From: Bradyrhizobium sp. 195
GTDB taxonomy: Bacteria > Pseudomonadota > Alphaproteobacteria > Rhizobiales > Xanthobacteraceae
DNA length: 64,000 bases
Reading direction: 5' to 3'
Assembly (NCBI RefSeq): GCF_023101665.1
Contig: NZ_CP082163.1
Span: forward strand, 124,001-188,000
Shown: positions 34,386-42,997 of the stretch, one piece after another
How positions within the stretch are numbered: position 1 is the stretch's first letter
Layout of the letters: each line of letters opens with the position of its first letter
Made by a program: the position numbers and the translations under genes
The notes under the pieces: generated by a model
What the model saw: the letters and a program-made list of their open reading frames with translations, nothing else
Databases searched by the model: none
What the model was told of the DNA's origin: nothing

Positions 34386-34922
34386 ATGCAAAGCGAGCTG
34401 ACTTACAAGACGCCGCCCCCGGATGGAATGAGCCCTGTTCTCGAACGGAATATTCGGGCGCTCGTCGAGCGCCGACGTCGCGAACAGGCCGGCGCCACCA
34501 AGCAACAGAAGCTGGCCGACGCCATTACCGCGTTTGCGGGCAGCATGATGTTTGTCTATCTCCATCTCGTGGCGTTCGGCTTCTGGATCATCGCAAATTT
34601 GCGATGGATTCCGGGGGTGACGGCGTGGGATCCGACCTTCGTCGTGCTGGGCATGATTGCGTCGGTCGAAGCCATCTTTCTTTCGACGTTCGTCCTGATC
34701 TCCCAGAACCGGATGGCCGCCGAGGCCGACAAGCGGGCGGATCTTGATCTGCAGATCAGCCTGCTGGCCGAGCATGAGCTTACCAAGGTGGCCGATGTGC
34801 TCAACGAGGTCGCGCGCCGCCTGCAAATTGACTCCAAGTCTCAGGCAGATCTCGACGAAGCGTCCCGCAGCATCGCTCCCGAACGCGTACTGGACAAGAT
34901 CGAGGAAACGAACCGGCAGTGA
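34386..34922 (+). CDS. DUF1003 inner-membrane protein
   Basis: The 178-residue product has the DUF1003 layout: a basic N-terminal helix, two transmembrane spans (AGSMMFVYLHLVAFGFWIIA, and TFVVLGMIASVEAIFLSTFV) and a C-terminal coiled coil beginning ISQNRMAAEADKRADLDLQI. Function is unknown, though the family recurs in stress regulons. The EcfG promoter implies either a nearly leaderless transcript from 34386 or use of the next ATG at 34428 (MSPVLERNIRALVE). A hairpin lies after the stop. Confidence 0.88.
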   Translation: MQSELTYKTPPPDGMSPVLERNIRALVERRRREQAGATKQQKLADAITAFAGSMMFVYLHLVAFGFWIIANLRWIPGVTAWDPTFVVLGMIASVEAIFLSTFVLISQNRMAAEADKRADLDLQISLLAEHELTKVADVLNEVARRLQIDSKSQADLDEASRSIAPERVLDKIEETNRQ

Positions 34923-34925
34923 ACC

Positions 34926-34946
34926 GGCCGCCTCGTGAACGCGGCC
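34926..34946 (+). terminator. Hairpin between convergent genes
   Basis: GGCCGC and GCGGCC form a 6-bp stem with a 9-base loop between the DUF1003 stop and the end of the leftward gene at 34964. There is no clear T run, so its strength as a terminator is uncertain. Confidence 0.35.
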
Positions 34947-34963
34947 TCGGGAACGCGTCGGCG

Positions 34964-35164
34964 TCATCTCCACATGGTCGGGGCGTCCACCAACGCTCGC
35001 TGTGCGACCAACTTGAGGCTCTCCGCGGAAATCTCGCCGTTCCTGGCACTTTCGAGCAGCTTCGATGCCACATGGACTCGTGCACCTGGATCGTCACGGT
35101 AAACGGCTGCGCAGACCTCATCGAAGATTTTCCGCAGCAGCGTGGTCGTTTCGGCATCAAGCAT
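34964..35164 (-). CDS. Small helical protein
   Basis: The 66-residue product (MLDAETTTLLRKIFDEVCAA, then HVASKLLESARNGEISAESL) is an all-helical small protein of a type widespread in Rhizobiales with no assigned function. The VASKLLExA segment is the recognisable feature. The longer upstream frame looks non-coding. Confidence 0.65.
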   Translation of the reverse strand: MLDAETTTLLRKIFDEVCAAVYRDDPGARVHVASKLLESARNGEISAESLKLVAQRALVDAPTMWR

Positions 35165-35359
35165 GGCGCTCCCCAATCCCGCAGGGGGATCATGCCCGAA
35201 AGCCGCAAGACGCGAATTCGCACATGTTAAAGCTTGCAGAAATGAGTAGCCGGCTCGACGTCTCCGGCGGAACGCCGTACGATTTTGCATCGCAAAAGGG
35301 ATGCTGCCGGGCGGCGCCGATGCGCGCATCCGCCTGGGGAGCGCCCCTCCAGCTCTAGC

Positions 35360-35855
35360 TCAGGCGGCTCGTCGCCGGTGCTCGAGGAATTCCATGGTGA
35401 CGTTCTCGACATTGGAGTCGATCCAGGCCGCCATGCGTTGCTCCTCCTTCAGCGAGGTCTCGAGGTCCGCCTTGGCGTCGGATGCACCCGCGGAGTCGCA
35501 CAGCGCGAGAAGAGACTTGTAGGCGGCGATCTCGAAATTCTCGAATGCGTTATTGGCGAAAGTGTTCTTGAGGATTTCATCCCCCGCGGCGGCATGCGCC
35601 ATCGCCTGCATGTTGGCCATCACGGACTGGGTGGTGTCCTTGAGAGCCGAAGTGCTCTCGCCACAGGCTTCGAGGCAACGTTCGAGCCGCTTGAGCTGTT
35701 CGTTGGTCTCGTGCAGATGAGCTGTCAGCTTGCTCTTGACCTCCGGGTATTCGTCGAGGCGCTCCGACTGGCGCTCCATCAGCTCGCGCGCTTGAACTTC
35801 CATCGCATGCGTTCCGTAGACCCACGATGAAGGTATCTCTGGCCGCGTTTGTCAT
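35360..35855 (-). pseudogene. DUF892 (YciF-like) ferritin-fold protein with a two-base deletion
   Basis: The first 15 residues, MTNAARDTFIVGLRNA, read from 35855. Two bases are missing near 35805, and the rest continues from MEVQARELMERQSERLDEYP in another frame to the stop at 35360. The body has the DUF892 four-helix ferritin-like fold with metal-ligand candidates in ERCLEACGES and FENFEIAAYKSLLALCDSAG. Relatives read NAHAMEVQ at this point, so restoring CA gives one continuous gene. Translation could start at the internal ATG at 35803 and still give most of the protein. A near-consensus EcfG element lies upstream. Confidence 0.8.
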
Positions 35856-35891
35856 CCTGGCTGATCCTTTGTGATTGGTGATCGCCGGGGC

Positions 35892-35916
35892 AACCTGTCG
35901 CCCGGGGCATCGTTCC
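35892..35916 (-). promoter_or_regulatory. EcfG-like promoter before the DUF892 gene
   Basis: On the minus strand GGAAC, 16 bases, GGTT: one mismatch at the least conserved -10 position, 37 bases before the start at 35855. Confidence 0.48.
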
Positions 35917-36022
35917 AAACGGCTTCCGGATCACGCGCGGGGGGCCCGCTGCGCGTTGTGGACATCGTCGTCCGAGAACGACGGCTCGCCTGCGTTGCCA
36001 GGCGTTTCAATCATGAGACATG

Positions 36023-36169
36023 CTATTCCATTCGGCCTTTCTGCCTGAGATCGTTGATGCGGGTCTCGGCCTCCTGCCTGGACTGGACCAACTCCGACCA
36101 GTCCTCCACCCGCGCCTCTCTGCTCAGGCGCTTGAGTTCGTCGAGTTGTTCCTGAGTTGGCTTTTCCAT
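36023..36169 (-). CDS. Small DUF3072-like protein
   Basis: The 48-residue product (MEKPTQEQLDELKRLSREAR, then SRQEAETRINDLRQ) resembles DUF3072, a short helix-rich domain with a TxxQxxxLxxLSxEA start and a KAEAxxRIDxL end. AAAGGA precedes the ATG. Function is unknown. Upstream, at 36218-36235, is a GGAACGATGCCCGGGG block nearly identical to the promoter region of the DUF892 gene, but its -10 equivalent (CGAT) is poor. Confidence 0.6.
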   Translation of the reverse strand: MEKPTQEQLDELKRLSREARVEDWSELVQSRQEAETRINDLRQKGRME

Positions 36170-36464
36170 GTCGGATCCTTTCTCTGCGGTGCTTCGCCGC
36201 AGCGAGGATATCGCGTCACCCCGGGCATCGTTCCACGCTGCTGCAATCGCAGACGCGCGTGCTCGCTGACGCGGACGGCTGGTTGCGGCCCCGCATAGAT
36301 CGTCAGGAACACGCCTCCGATCAGAACGAACGTCCACCACATGCTGAATGATAGGAGCAGCCGCCCTTCACCACATTCACGCAGGTTAAGTCCGGAGCTG
36401 CGGGCGCGTCGCCGTTCGGCCGCGCACGACCTGTCGATGCGGATCAAATCATTCCGACACCCTA

Positions 36465-36490
36465 GGAACGCTTGCAGCGGGGCTCGATTG
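36465..36490 (+). promoter_or_regulatory. Relaxed GGAAC-type promoter before the glycine-rich gene
   Basis: GGAAC, 15 bases, CGATTG, 34 bases upstream of the ATG at 36524. The format is the same as at 4862, 23363 and 27442. Confidence 0.42.
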
Positions 36491-36523
36491 GACGATTACA
36501 TTCAAACCTCAGGGAGCAACAAT

Positions 36524-36841
36524 ATGCGTAAGACAATCTTCACGATCTCCGTGGCGGCTCTGTTGGCTGGCGCATCAGTCGGTGCTGCCTTCGCGCAAGG
36601 CGCTGGCGCTGGCGGTGGTGGTGGTGGCGCGGGTGGCGGTGCCGGAGGTGCGGGCGCTGGAGCCGGAGCTGGTGGTGGCGCTGGTGCTGGTGCTGGTGAC
36701 GGCGGCAGCGGGGCCGGCGCCGCGGGCGCAGGGGGCGGCGGCATCACACATGTCGAGCGTGGCGGCCAAGGCGCCTCAAGTCCTTCCGGCATGCGCAACG
36801 AGACGACACCTCCATCAAACGGGGTCGTGCCCCGACGTTGA
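36524..36841 (+). CDS. Exported glycine/alanine-rich protein
   Basis: The 105-residue product has a signal peptide (MRKTIFTISVAALLAGASVG, then AAFAQ) and a mature region dominated by Gly and Ala, followed by a short tail (ITHVERGGQGASSPSGMRNE). Low complexity prevents family assignment. It is probably a structural or intrinsically disordered envelope protein. A relaxed GGAAC element lies just upstream. A plus-strand open frame overlapping its end is a shadow. Confidence 0.62.
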   Translation: MRKTIFTISVAALLAGASVGAAFAQGAGAGGGGGGAGGGAGGAGAGAGAGGGAGAGAGDGGSGAGAAGAGGGGITHVERGGQGASSPSGMRNETTPPSNGVVPRR

Positions 36842-37034
36842 CGGTTTGCCGACCGCGCAGGTTGAGGGGCCGATTGCTTCGACGTGCGCGGGGCACAGCG
36901 GCCACGGCGGGCCCTCTCCGCCGCCGGGGCCGCATCCATTTCGATCGCCTGGCGAGGGTACGAGTCTCGAAGACCTCCAGATCACTGCGCGAAAAGATTA
37001 GGAGCGCAACTTCCGGTGTCGGTTGCGCATTTGC

Positions 37035-37436
37035 GCCAACAACGTCGCGGCTGAATCCACGGACGGCGCTGGCGGTTCGGCTTTACAACTCGACCAGCGA
37101 CCCGGCATGCAGGAGATGCTGAGCTATCTCATCGCCCACGACACCGTGCATCAGCAGCAATGGCTCGCGGTGATCGACGACATGGGCGCCGATGCCGCGC
37201 TGCCGATTCCCAACAATTTCGATCGCAGCAAGGAGGCGACGGAATTCAGCTACATGTTCATGGGGACCGAACACCACGCAGCCTCGATCCAGCCGGGGCG
37301 CTATTGCGAGGGGTCTTCGATCGACGGTCGGGGTGAATTCAGCTTCCGCGCCGGGTTCGAACCTCTCGTCGAAGAGCCGGTTCCGGGGCCGGCGCGGCCC
37401 GACAGCGGCGCGCAAGTGGAACAGATGAAAGAACCG
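37035..37436 (+). pseudogene. Manganese catalase, C-terminal fragment
   Basis: The segment reads NVAAEST, then a short out-of-frame stretch, then PGMQEMLSYLIAHDTVHQQQ and FDRSKEATEFSYMFMGTEHH, then SIDGRGEFSFRAGFEP. This is the C-terminal half of a dimanganese catalase, with the metal-binding HDTVHQQQW helix. Around 37058-37108 the frame TALAVRLYNSTSDP, which relatives use, is displaced, and two compensating indels restore it. The N-terminal half, with the other metal ligands, is missing, so this is a remnant. It lies between the glycine-rich gene and an EcfG-driven regulator. Confidence 0.75.
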
Positions 37437-37589
37437 CCGGTGACCCATGCGCTGACGCTGATGGTGCCGAGCGCGAGCCGTCCGCCCCCAATGGGCGAGG
37501 TGGCGATAATCGCTTGCCCCCCGCAACTTCGAACCGCCCCTCTCCCCCTTCCGGCTCATCCCAACCGCGCGAGATTCTGGGAACAACGT

Positions 37590-37614
37590 GGAACCTGCCG
37601 CGCGAGATTTCGTT
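37590..37614 (+). promoter_or_regulatory. EcfG (general stress) promoter before a Crp/Fnr gene
   Basis: GGAAC at 37590-37594, 16 bases, CGTT at 37611-37614: an exact match 40 bases before the start at 37655. Confidence 0.72.
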
Positions 37615-37654
37615 TTTATGGCTTCAGGGCTCCGGAATATTCAGGGCTCCGGGA

Positions 37655-38605
37655 ATGTTGCACCGCCTGACACTCAAAGGCCGATCCTATGAAGAGCTTC
37701 GTCAACTCGCTGCCGAGCGGCGGACGCTTGCGACGTCCGAGGAGGGTCATCTCCGAGCGCTGCTTCTGAACGAGGCGGCGCTGCTGGACTTCTACGCCGA
37801 GTTGCGCGCGTGGATGGAGCGCACTCCGCCATCCGAAGGAGGTGCTCAATTCGCAGCCGCAACCTTGGCTCCGTCAGGCGCTTTCGATCTGTCTCCCTTG
37901 TTGGGCACCTTGGGCCGCCGAATGGGCCTGTCGATCGCAGACCAGCAGGCTCTGCTCTCGATTGTGCATGTGCGAAATGTCGTCAAGGACGAAATGATCA
38001 TCGAAGAAGGAGCGGGCCCTGTGCCGCTGCTCCTGCTGTGCAGTGGGGTGGCCCGTGCCACCCGCACCCTGGAAGACGGCGGCCAGCAGATCGTCGCACT
38101 ATGTCTCCCTGGCGATCCGCTCAATCCAGGAGACTTCATTCTGGGTCGGTCCGGAATTTCAATCAGCACGTTCTCGCCGGCTCTGGTCCTGTCGGTTTCG
38201 GCGGCCGAGTTGCTTCCGATCCTGGAACAGCGGCCGGCCATCGTACGGGGCCTCTGGCGCGAGACGGCATGGCGGGCTTCCGTTCAAAGGGAATGGCTGA
38301 TCTGGCTGGGCCGGAAACCGGCCGAGGCGCGCCTCGCTCATCTCCTATGTGAGATCGCTTGTCGTTCGGTCAGCAGCCGAAGGGAGACCGACGATGTCGA
38401 ATTCCCGCTAACGCAGCGCGAACTCGGCGACGTCCTTGGGCTCTCGACCGTGCACGTCAACAGGGTCCTGCAACAACTGCGAAACAGCAAGCTGGTTGAT
38501 TTCAGCCGGGGCCGGCTCGTCATCCGCGACCGGGCGGGGCTTTATCAGGCTGCTGAATTCGACCCGGCCTATCTCGAAATACCTGCGGGGGAGGGTAACG
38601 GTTGA
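37655..38605 (+). CDS. Crp/Fnr-family regulator with an N-terminal extension
   Basis: The 316-residue product is about 75 residues longer than its paralogs. Residues 1-80 form a charged helical extension (MLHRLTLKGRSYEELRQLAA, then LLNEAALLDFYAELRAWMER) of unknown role. The beta-roll follows (MIIEEGAGPVPLLLLCSGVA), then the winged helix (LTQREL GDVLGLSTVHVNRV). The cAMP cassette is absent; the equivalent loop is PGDPLNPGDFILG. It is driven by an exact EcfG promoter and is convergent with a DUF6894 gene whose end lies 2 bases away. Confidence 0.86.
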   Translation: MLHRLTLKGRSYEELRQLAAERRTLATSEEGHLRALLLNEAALLDFYAELRAWMERTPPSEGGAQFAAATLAPSGAFDLSPLLGTLGRRMGLSIADQQALLSIVHVRNVVKDEMIIEEGAGPVPLLLLCSGVARATRTLEDGGQQIVALCLPGDPLNPGDFILGRSGISISTFSPALVLSVSAAELLPILEQRPAIVRGLWRETAWRASVQREWLIWLGRKPAEARLAHLLCEIACRSVSSRRETDDVEFPLTQRELGDVLGLSTVHVNRVLQQLRNSKLVDFSRGRLVIRDRAGLYQAAEFDPAYLEIPAGEGNG

Positions 38606-38607
38606 AG

Positions 38608-39033
38608 TTAGCCGGCGCGCCTCTTCAGACGCTCCAGCTGTACGTGAATAGCACCCGACGTTGTACGCATCTTTCTCAACTCCTCCTGAATCTCAGCCTT
38701 GAGGCGTTTGCCGCGGGTCAGTTGCTGGTTGCAGGACTCAATGAGCTGATTGCCGCTCTGCCCGTGACTCTGATTCCGAGCCGCAGACAGCCGTGGCGGC
38801 TTCGGGCGCAAAACGTCCGAGAACGGCACCTGCATCAGGGAGTGGCGCTCGGCATCAAGTATCTCCACGGAATCGAGATTCGGATCGCAGCGCGCCCGGA
38901 GCTTCTCAAACGATATTTCCAGAGCCGAACGGCACGCGTCGAGATAGGCCTCTTCCAGCGAGGGGAATTCCGTCCCGACATCGTCCGCCTCGGTCGTTCC
39001 GCCCGAGGTAAAGTCGAAGAAGAAAAGCGGCAT
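38608..39033 (-). CDS. DUF6894 protein with a helical C-terminal extension
   Basis: The 141-residue product starts MPLFFFDFTSGGTTEADDVG, a DUF6894 opening, with the helix EEAYLDACRSALEISFEKLR and hairpin VEILDAERHSLMQVPF. About 65 further residues form a basic coiled helix (SCNQQLTRGKRLKAEIQEEL). The start at 39033 is preferred over 39060. It is convergent with the Crp/Fnr gene at 37655, the third DUF6894 gene adjacent to such a regulator. Confidence 0.7.
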   Translation of the reverse strand: MPLFFFDFTSGGTTEADDVGTEFPSLEEAYLDACRSALEISFEKLRARCDPNLDSVEILDAERHSLMQVPFSDVLRPKPPRLSAARNQSHGQSGNQLIESCNQQLTRGKRLKAEIQEELRKMRTTSGAIHVQLERLKRRAG

Positions 39034-39419
39034 CGGGAATCGTTTCCCAGCAGGCATCAAGTCGCCATAACGCAGTCAACGAGTTTTTGTGCCTGGCATC
39101 TGGAATTGCTCGGATTCTCATTCGGGATGGCGTTGGCGCAGACACAACGGCCGGTCAGGAACTCCCGTCGAAACCGTTCTTGACACTCTCCTGTTTGGTG
39201 CGAGGGTAGAACAGATTGTCACCCCTGCGGAGATCGAATGCCCGACCAGCACATTTTGATGGCGCTCCCTGCAGCCGTACCCGGTCAGTGCGGGGAGCTC
39301 GAAGCCGGGAGGGCATCGCGCCTGCTGGATGAAGGGATGTCGAGGTCACGGACTGCATTGGCGCTCGCTCGTGCCAAGCGCGCGCAGGGTCTGGCATCGA
39401 TGCCGTGGAGCGCACGGCC
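39034..39419 (+). other. Divergent intergenic region, no gene recognised
   Basis: The stretch lies between the leftward DUF6894 gene and the large hybrid kinase. No protein-like frame or strict stress promoter was found on either strand. A GGAG box before the ATG at 39420 supports that start over the GTG at 39405. Confidence 0.35.
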
Positions 39420-42400
39420 ATGACGGTGGCGGATACCTTTCCAATCGTTGGCATCGGCGCGTCGGCCGGCGGAATCGAAGCGCTCGAAGGGTTCTTTCGC
39501 GGCTTGCCCCCGGCGCCGGGTCTCGCGCTGGTTGTCGTGACGCATCTCAGCCCGGAGCGGGAAAGCCTGCTGCCTGAGATCGTCGGTCGTTACACGGCCC
39601 TGCCGGTGCAGGTGGCCACCGATGGGATGCAGGTCCGGAATGACCACGTCTACGTCATGCCGGCCAAAGCCATTCTCGGCATCGAAAACCGCCGGCTGAC
39701 GCTTCGCAAGAGCAGCAGCTACCGTCAGCACAAGCCGATCGATATTTTCATGAGCGCGCTGGCGGTCGATATCGGCGAGCTCGCAGGCGGCGTCGTCCTC
39801 TCGGGAGGGGACGCGGACGGCACGCTTGGCGTCAAGGCCATCAAGGAGCGCGGCGGGATTACGTTCGCGCAGATCGGCGACGGCTTCGGCCCGCAGCATC
39901 CCGATATGCCCGACGCTGCAATCTCCTCCGGCCTCATCGATTTCGCGATACCGGTCGAAGACATGGGCGCCAAACTGGTCGAGTTCGCCCGTGGCACCGA
40001 CCTGTTCAGCCAAATCCGCGACGACGGCGCCGAGAACTCCGAAGATCAGGGGATCAGCCAGTCGTTGCCGGAGATCTACGCAATATTGCGCAATCAGATC
40101 GGGCACGATTTCAGCGGGTACAAGATCAAGACCTTCATTCGCCGCGTCCAGCGCCGCATGCAGGTCACCCAACTCGCCACCATCGAGGCCTATGTCGAGC
40201 GGCTACGGCAGGAGCCGACGGAAGTCGGCGCCCTTTTCCGGGACCTGCTCATCAACGTGACGAACTTCTTCCGGGACGCGGACGCCTTCGAGGCGCTCGC
40301 AACGACGGTCATTCCCAAGATCTTCGAAGGACGGGGCGCGGACGACACGGTCCGGATCTGGGTTCCAGGCTGTGCCACTGGAGAGGAGGTTTTTTCGATT
40401 GCAATCCTGGCGCGCGAACATATGGAAACACTCACGGCCGTACCGCGCGTGCAGATCTTTGCCACGGACATCGACGAACGGGCCCTCGCGGTGGCGCGAA
40501 CTGCCCGCTATCCCGGCCCGCTGCTCGACAGCGTATCGGCCGAACGCCGCAAGCGCTTCTTCGTGTCGGATGGCGTTAGCTATGTCGTCTCCAAGGACGT
40601 GCGCGACCTCTGCATCTTCTCACCCCACAGCGTCATCCGCGACCCGCCATTCTCGCGCATCGATCTGGTGTCCTGCCGCAACCTGCTGATCTATTTCGGC
40701 GTGGACGTGCAGAATCAGGTGATCCCGACCTTCCACTATGCGCTGCGTCCGGAGGGCTACCTGTTCCTCGGCTCGGCCGAGAATGCCAGCCAGTTCGCGG
40801 ATTTGTTTGCACCGATCGAAAAGCGGCATCGTATCTTTCGCCGACGCTCCGATTCCGCCTCTCCGAGGCTTCCCATCGCGCTAAGCGGCGTGCGTCCCGG
40901 GGCCGGTACGGACCTGCTTCCGCGGCGCCAACCCCTCGCCGGCCTCGCTTTACGGCAGGCCGTCGAGGAGCACGTCGTGGAGCACTTTGCCCCGCCGCAT
41001 GTCGTCGTCAATCACGACGGTGACGTGGTCTACTACTCGACCCGGACCGGAAAATATCTGGAAGCGCCTGCCGGAGCTCCGACGCGGCAGCTTCTGACCA
41101 TGGCACGAAGGGGCCTCCGGCTGGATCTGAGAACGCTGTTCCGGGAGGTGATCGAGGCCGGACGAGCCGCAACGCGGAGCGGCGTTTCACTCGACAGCGA
41201 AGACGGCGGGATGCAGCTAGTCAACTTGACAATCAAGCCGCTGGACGACCGCGACGGCGGCGAGCCGCTCTATCTGGTGCTCTTCTCCGATCATGGACCG
41301 GCGCTCAGTCGGGAGGAAGCTCTGAACCGGGCCCAGGTCGGCCACAGCGATGCGGCTGCGCACATCGAGCGCGAACTGCGCGAGACCCGGGACCGCCTGC
41401 AATCCATGATCGAGGAGTACGAGACCGCGCTGGAGGAACTGAAGTCTTCGAACGAGGAGCTCGTCTCCGTCAACGAAGAGATGCAATCGACCAACGAGGA
41501 GCTGGAGGCCTCCAAGGAAGAATTGCACTCGGTGAACGAGGAGCTTCATACCGTCAATGCCGAACTCCACGGCAAGGTGGACGCGCTGGATCGGGCGAAC
41601 AGCGACCTGCAGAACCTGTTCGAAAGCACCGAGGTCGCGACCATTTTCCTGGACAGGAAGCTCGTCATTAGAAGCTTTACTCCTGCGGTCACGAAGGTGT
41701 TCAACATCCTTCCGACGGACAAGGGACGGCCGATCACCGATCTTTCGAGCCGACTGAACCTGACCGGCTTTTCGGACGATATCGCCAAGGTGTTCGCGGG
41801 TGCGGATCCGATTGAGAGAAGGGTCGGCGGCGCGGGACAAGATCCGCACTATCTGGTGCGGCTAGCGCCCTACCGCGACGGTGATCGGAAAATCCGGGGC
41901 GTCGTCGTGACCTTCATCGACGTGACGAGCCTGACCCGTTCGGAAGCAAGGCAGCGCGTTCTCATTGCCGAGCTGCAGCACCGGACTCGCAATTTTCTTT
42001 CGATTGTCCAGGCGCTTGCTCAACAAACGCTCGGAAACGGCGGATCCCTGCAGGAATTCTCGACCCGGCTTGCAGCCCTCGGGCGCGTCCAGAGTCTCGT
42101 CACCAAGGCAAGCGAGCGCCAGCTCGATTTTGGCGATATCATCCGCTCGGAACTGCAAGCGGTCGGTGCCACCGAGGACAAGGTGTCGGTCTCCGGTCCC
42201 GCGGTTCCCTTGGGATTCGAACTCGTCCAAACGATCGGACTTGCCCTGCATGAACTGACCACGAACGCAGTCAAACACGGCGCTCTCAAGGAGAACCAGG
42301 GCCGGCTCGATATCTCCTGGCGTATTCAACCGAACGGTCAGAGCACCACTCCCAATCTATTGCTGACCTGGAAGGAGAGCGGGGTTCTCAAGCTGCCGAA

Positions 42401-42566
42401 GCCTTCGCGGAACGGATTTGGGCGCAACCTGATCGAGCGGGCGCTCGCACGCAGCTCGGGCGCAAAGATCGAATTTCGCTTCGGCGAAGACGGAATTTTG
42501 TGCCAGATCGAACTCCCGCTGTCGGGAGCAACTGATTTCGCCGCGAACCAGGAAGCGGGCGAATGA
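39420..42566 (+). CDS. CheB-CheR-PAS-HWE hybrid sensor kinase
   Basis: The protein is 1048 residues long. Residues 1-195 are a CheB-type methylesterase domain with catalytic Ser15 (GIGASAGG), His42 (VVTHLSPE) and Asp133 ([10 protein letters not shown]), but no receiver domain. Residues 215-470 are a CheR-type methyltransferase ([19 protein letters not shown], and [11 protein letters not shown]). Residues 640-730 are a long coiled coil rich in SNEEL repeats. A PAS domain follows, and residues 855-1048 are an HWE kinase core ([20 protein letters not shown], the ATPase helix [18 protein letters not shown] when aligned, and the LTWKESG WxE signature). Such proteins link methyl-type adaptation chemistry to phosphorylation and may feed the EcfG pathway. 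The frame is intact. Confidence 0.93.
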   Translation: MTVADTFPIVGIGASAGGIEALEGFFRGLPPAPGLALVVVTHLSPERESLLPEIVGRYTALPVQVATDGMQVRNDHVYVMPAKAILGIENRRLTLRKSSSYRQHKPIDIFMSALAVDIGELAGGVVLSGGDADGTLGVKAIKERGGITFAQIGDGFGPQHPDMPDAAISSGLIDFAIPVEDMGAKLVEFARGTDLFSQIRDDGAENSEDQGISQSLPEIYAILRNQIGHDFSGYKIKTFIRRVQRRMQVTQLATIEAYVERLRQEPTEVGALFRDLLINVTNFFRDADAFEALATTVIPKIFEGRGADDTVRIWVPGCATGEEVFSIAILAREHMETLTAVPRVQIFATDIDERALAVARTARYPGPLLDSVSAERRKRFFVSDGVSYVVSKDVRDLCIFSPHSVIRDPPFSRIDLVSCRNLLIYFGVDVQNQVIPTFHYALRPEGYLFLGSAENASQFADLFAPIEKRHRIFRRRSDSASPRLPIALSGVRPGAGTDLLPRRQPLAGLALRQAVEEHVVEHFAPPHVVVNHDGDVVYYSTRTGKYLEAPAGAPTRQLLTMARRGLRLDLRTLFREVIEAGRAATRSGVSLDSEDGGMQLVNLTIKPLDDRDGGEPLYLVLFSDHGPALSREEALNRAQVGHSDAAAHIERELRETRDRLQSMIEEYETALEELKSSNEELVSVNEEMQSTNEELEASKEELHSVNEELHTVNAELHGKVDALDRANSDLQNLFESTEVATIFLDRKLVIRSFTPAVTKVFNILPTDKGRPITDLSSRLNLTGFSDDIAKVFAGADPIERRVGGAGQDPHYLVRLAPYRDGDRKIRGVVVTFIDVTSLTRSEARQRVLIAELQHRTRNFLSIVQALAQQTLGNGGSLQEFSTRLAALGRVQSLVTKASERQLDFGDIIRSELQAVGATEDKVSVSGPAVPLGFELVQTIGLALHELTTNAVKHGALKENQGRLDISWRIQPNGQSTTPNLLLTWKESGVLKLPKPSRNGFGRNLIERALARSSGAKIEFRFGEDGILCQIELPLSGATDFAANQEAGE

Positions 42567-42570
42567 CACC

Positions 42571-42588
42571 AGAAGCCGCAAGGCTTCT
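42571..42588 (+). terminator. Hairpin after the hybrid kinase
   Basis: AGAAGCC and GGCTTCT form a perfect 7-bp stem with a 4-base loop, 4 bases after the stop. It is not followed by Ts. Confidence 0.5.
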
Positions 42589-42997
42589 CGGGGCGGGCTG
42601 TCCGTCAGCGGCGCGCCTGTTATGTGATCATCATCCAAACGATCGCGATGACATCACCAGAAAGCCCGCGACCGCAGTGCCGATGAAGATGCATTCCCAC
42701 GCGGTCCATGCCGCTGCTCCCCCGCTCTAGGCCGAGAGCTTTGACAGCTTGCGAGGAGTGAACATTAATATATGTGAATCGACCGATTCCCTTTGGATCA
42801 GCGGAGATGAGATAGACATCCTACGCCTTTTTGGGTCCCTCGCTGCAGCAACTGATTTGCCGAACTGGTCGGCAAGTCTTGGATCGCCGATTACCCTGCA
42901 ACAGAGAAACGCCGCAGCCGGCATAATTTATCAAACGTTAATGCAAGTTTCGCCGGCCTCCGCCAAATGGGAATTGACAACGTGTAATGGACCGGTA

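Noticed and set aside
36170..36344. Minus-strand frame starting MWWTFVLIGGVFLTIYAG
   Set aside because: One hydrophobic segment but the rest is Arg-rich, and it overlaps the start of the DUF3072-like gene in another frame; support too weak.
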